From Monilinia fructicola (Eukaryota > Ascomycota > Leotiomycetes > Helotiales > Sclerotiniaceae), in the NCBI GenBank assembly GCA_008692225.1, contig VICG01000014.1, positions 248,001-312,000 on the forward strand: a stretch of 64,000 nt of DNA. The letters run 5' to 3'. This document shows, piece by piece, positions 60,889 through 64,000 of this stretch. Positions within the stretch are counted from its first letter, which is position 1. Each line of letters opens with the position of its first letter. The position numbers were made by a program, and so were the translations under genes. The notes under the pieces are model-generated. The model was not told where the DNA came from. It did no database searches and worked only from the letters and a program-made list of their open reading frames with translations.

Positions 60889-62603
60889 CTGGTGGCCAAA
60901 TGGATATCAATTATATTAAACCTTGTGGTCGTGGTGTAATGGTGGTGATGTATCGGGAGATATTATCTGCAAGGGAAATGAATTAGTACTTGAATCCAAG
61001 TGAATGGGGTTTGAAGGTGGAGTTAAAGCTGAGTTTGAGTCTGAAATGCGGATTGGTTACACCACGCACAATGAATGCGCAGCAATCCATCGACCATGCA
61101 GAGTCAATGGATGAGGGTGATTTAATAGGAAACGGGGAACGGAGGAGGAATCAGGGAGAGAGGAGAAACAACACTATCCATGTTAATACGTACCACTTAA
61201 TCAAAATCTCCAGACAACACCCTTCCTTTGATATCCGAAAGCGCGCCAATGCGTGTACGTGTGTGTGTGTATGTGGGTGTCTGCGTCAAGAGACCAGAAG
61301 ATTCTTGATGAATCTGGGGTTGAGATGAGCCCGACCCAAGTCAAGTCAAGTCAAGTCAAATCAAAGATAAAGTATCTGGTAGTCGAGAGAAAGGAATGTG
61401 ATTAGCATGAGGGCAAAGACATGCACAATTGCAGGAAAAGATTGCAGTGCGATGTCGTTGTTGGAGATTGCGAAAGCTTCAAGCTTTAATCAATCGTGTC
61501 AAAAAGAAAGGCTGGGCTGTTGTTATAATAATAAGGACAATTGTGTCTCACCTCGGATGGAAAATTATGTGTACTGTATTTGTAAAATAAAAAGAAGAAG
61601 ACCTCCACTACTCTCCCTTTCGTAATCTTTGGAAATGTATACAATGATATGTAACAGATCAACTAGATTCATGAAAGTTATGAGTTCTTGAACTGTCGGT
61701 GATCCTTTTGGAAGAGGGGAAAGACCTTAGAATTTCTGAGGTTGGAGTTGAGTTCGAGGTAAGGTGGATGCAGTCAAGCGAATGGGGTATTGCTTGTTAA
61801 GTAGAGTAGAGTAAAGTAAGTCAAGTAGGTAATAAGTGGTTGTGTGGGTGAGGGAGGGTGGATGGATGAAATGGATGGGTGCGGGGGTAGAGGATGGATG
61901 GATGGAAGGGTGGGTGGGTGGTGGATGGGTGATGGGTGGATGGGTGATGGGTGTATGGGTGGATGGGTGTGGAGGTACCAGTAGATGATATATGATGGAT
62001 GGTGTATGGTTGGGTGAGCGTATGAGTGAGTGAGTGAGTGTATGTATGGGTGAGTGTGCAGTATAAGTGATAAGTGAGTGTATGAGGAGTGTACGTATGA
62101 GGAGTGTACGTATGGGTGAGTGTACGGTACAAGTGAGTGTATGAGGAGTGTATGTATGGGTGAATGTACGGTATAAGTGAGTGTACGTATGGGTGAATGT
62201 ATAGTATAAGTGAGTGTATGAGGAGTGTATGTATGGATGCGTGAATGTGTTCTGCTCTGTATGAGTGAGTATATGGATGGTATGGGTTGATGAGTGAGTT
62301 GATGGGTTGATGCTTTGATGCGATGCGTTGATGAGTCCGACAAGCTTGTCTAAAGATTGTCCAAATAGAAACCAAATAATACACAAAAGATTAATTAAGA
62401 GTAGCAAAAGAAGAAGAAGGGCAGTAATCTGGCAGGAGAAGATGGATTAGAAGAGAAATAAAATAGGAAGTTTTTTAATGGGTTACGTAATTAGATCAGT
62501 AAAGTGACCGTAATCCTCCTAATCTAGGAGGTGACCGTTTGTTTGACTAGAGAGCTAGAGGTATGGGGAGAGAGAGTGAGGGAAGAAGTAGAAGTATAGT
62601 AGT

Positions 62604-62634
<31 letters not shown>

Positions 62635-64000
62635 GAAGAAGAGAAGAAAAAGAAACGTTGATATCGTAAGTTGAACTAGATTGATTGTCTGGTATGTTCC
62701 TGATCTTATCTTGTTCGTCCTGTTTTGTCTTCTAGTGGCGGCGGTGGTGGTGGTGGTGGTGGTGGTGGTGGTGATATGGATGATTTCTGTATGTATGTAC
62801 CTAGTACCTATGATAGATGGATAAATGGATGGATGGATGGATGGATGGGTTCTCAATTTCATTAACAGTAATGCTAACTATTCTACTTTTCCATACAATT
62901 TCCTATGGTAAAAGAAAGGAAGAAGATTTGGACGAATTGGAAAAGAAAGGAGGGGAAGAGAAGAGGAAGAGGAAGAGGAAGAAGTAGAAGAGATCGAAAA
63001 GAGGAACAAAAAGGGTAGAAAGAAGTGCCCCTAGTAGATATCAAAAGGTGAGGAGGTTGTTGCAGATTGCAGATTGCAGATTGACGATTGACGATTGACG
63101 ATGATTGACGATTGACGATTGACGATTGACGGATTAACGTTTAATGATTAACGATTTACGATTTATTAACCTTACCGATTCCTAATGAATATGGAGGTAC
63201 TAGGTAGGTACTCGGTATTGAAGGGTTTAAGTTATTAGGTTATTGATGAAACCAACCATTCAATCAATTATTGTATCATTTCTTCCACTTGATCTGACCA
63301 TAAATTGACCACCTGGGCACCGTATGAAGTCCGTCTTTTCAAAGGAGAGGCAGATTCATCACCTTACATTGTACAATTAATTAATTACCGAGTATCTCCA
63401 GCTCTTAAGATCAAAGGTCTACGGGTACTGATTCCTTGACGTATCTAGACGTTAGAGAGGAGAGCAGAGTAGGTACCTAGGTAGGTAGGTTGTGCAGGTA
63501 GGTATTAGGTAGGTAAGGTCATAGGTAAGTAAGATCTTACATAGAACTATCAACTTGCATATTGGCGTATAGGTACTTGATTGACTCTTTAATCATTATT
63601 ATGAAAAGTCTTCAGCTATTCGGTATGGAAGGTCTTACTTGGGTAGGATATAAAATTTATATTATCTTAAGCCTTTTGCTACTTTTATCTAATTAATATG
63701 TACCTAGGTATAGATATATATATATATATATCTATACCTCCAGCTACCTTGATAATAATGATTCATGATTCATGCATTAGAGTTTCCTTGGACTATCCAC
63801 GGATATCGTCATTGCCAAAAGTCAATTAGATACAATTTTATATTCTGTAAAGCCTTCTGTCTAATTACCTAGTACTTTACTTAATTACCTGCTGGAGTAC
63901 AGTCAGTACCTACATACATTTTAAATACCCACCCACCTAGGTAAACAACCATACCATCTCCAGGGCTTGTTATAAATACATTTCTTAATCCATTGGGAGT
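60889..64000. other. intergenic, repeats only
   Basis: No gene recognised. Includes a CAAGT pentamer run at 61336-61362, a degenerate GT-rich minisatellite built on GTGAGTGTATGAGGAGTGTA (about 61980-62260), GAA at 62598-62640, GGT at 62738-62773, ATGG at 62820-62848, a GATTGAC heptamer array at about 63079-63131 and a perfect 34 bp AT-rich palindrome at 63706-63739. The first few hundred bases upstream of 60888 are presumably the PBP1 promoter. Confidence 0.5.
61980..62260. repeat. degenerate GT-rich minisatellite
   Basis: Imperfect repeats alternating GTGAGTGTATGAGGAGTGTA and TATGGGTGAATGTACGGTA-type units. Long Ser/His/Thr-rich open frames on the minus strand are produced by the repeat itself and are not genes. 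Confidence 0.75.

Noticed and set aside
61727..62407. Three overlapping 187-226 codon Ser/His/Thr-rich frames on the minus strand
   Set aside because: All are produced by the GT-rich minisatellite, which is open in all frames. No domain, no start context.

Overview
The window is nuclear DNA of a filamentous ascomycete. Short spliced introns, a WetA conidiation regulator, a 2EXR-domain gene, an FLC/TRP membrane protein and sharply bounded AT-saturated blocks full of C-to-T decay (the footprint of repeat-induced point mutation, RIP) all point to Pezizomycotina. The protein style suggests Leotiomycetes/Helotiales (Sclerotiniaceae-like), but that narrower placement is inference. No tRNA, rRNA, CRISPR array or virus-like segment was recognised.

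Layout. 1-10 kb: gene-poor, with a RIP-destroyed 2.0 kb TIR transposon (1448-3466) and possible decayed genes. 10-19.1 kb: a small CxxC protein, a 2EXR gene, the succinate dehydrogenase assembly factor SDH5/SDHAF2, a small coiled-coil protein and wetA. 21-26.5 kb: a large DUF3433 membrane protein, and convergent to it a four-exon ACOT9-type acyl-CoA thioesterase. 29.4-30.4 kb: an alpha/beta-hydrolase. 31.3-33.7 kb: AT-rich mosaic of a long-TIR element, a foldback element and large tandem arrays. 33.7-39 kb: long microsatellite-rich intergenic DNA leading to an intact FLC/TRP-like gene (39.0-41.4). 42.3-44.1: DEAD-box helicase HAS1. 45.4-46.3: PP1 regulator YPI1. 47.9-49.8: second long-TIR element. 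50.3-51.75: secreted Cys-rich, probably GPI-anchored protein. 52.0-55.2: three more RIP-mutated TIR elements, including a 253 bp MITE of the 1448-3466 element. 56.1-56.8: alkyltransferase-like protein. 57.9-60.9: PBP1/ataxin-2-like protein. 61-64 kb: repeats only.

The genes do not form a pathway. They are mostly unlinked housekeeping functions (ribosome biogenesis, respiration, mRNP regulation, phosphatase control, DNA repair, acyl-CoA metabolism), one developmental regulator and one secreted wall protein, with repeat islands between them. There is no sign of a biosynthetic cluster.

Two results deserve attention. First, at least eight recognisable genes, some of them expected to be essential, carry single-base frame breaks almost always at or beside homopolymers, while other long ORFs are clean. 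This looks like uncorrected long-read sequencing error and affects how every 'pseudogene' here should be read. Second, the AT islands resolve into a small set of TIR families, mostly with TA target duplications and shared between distant islands, so full-length, internally deleted and foldback relatives can be matched within one window.
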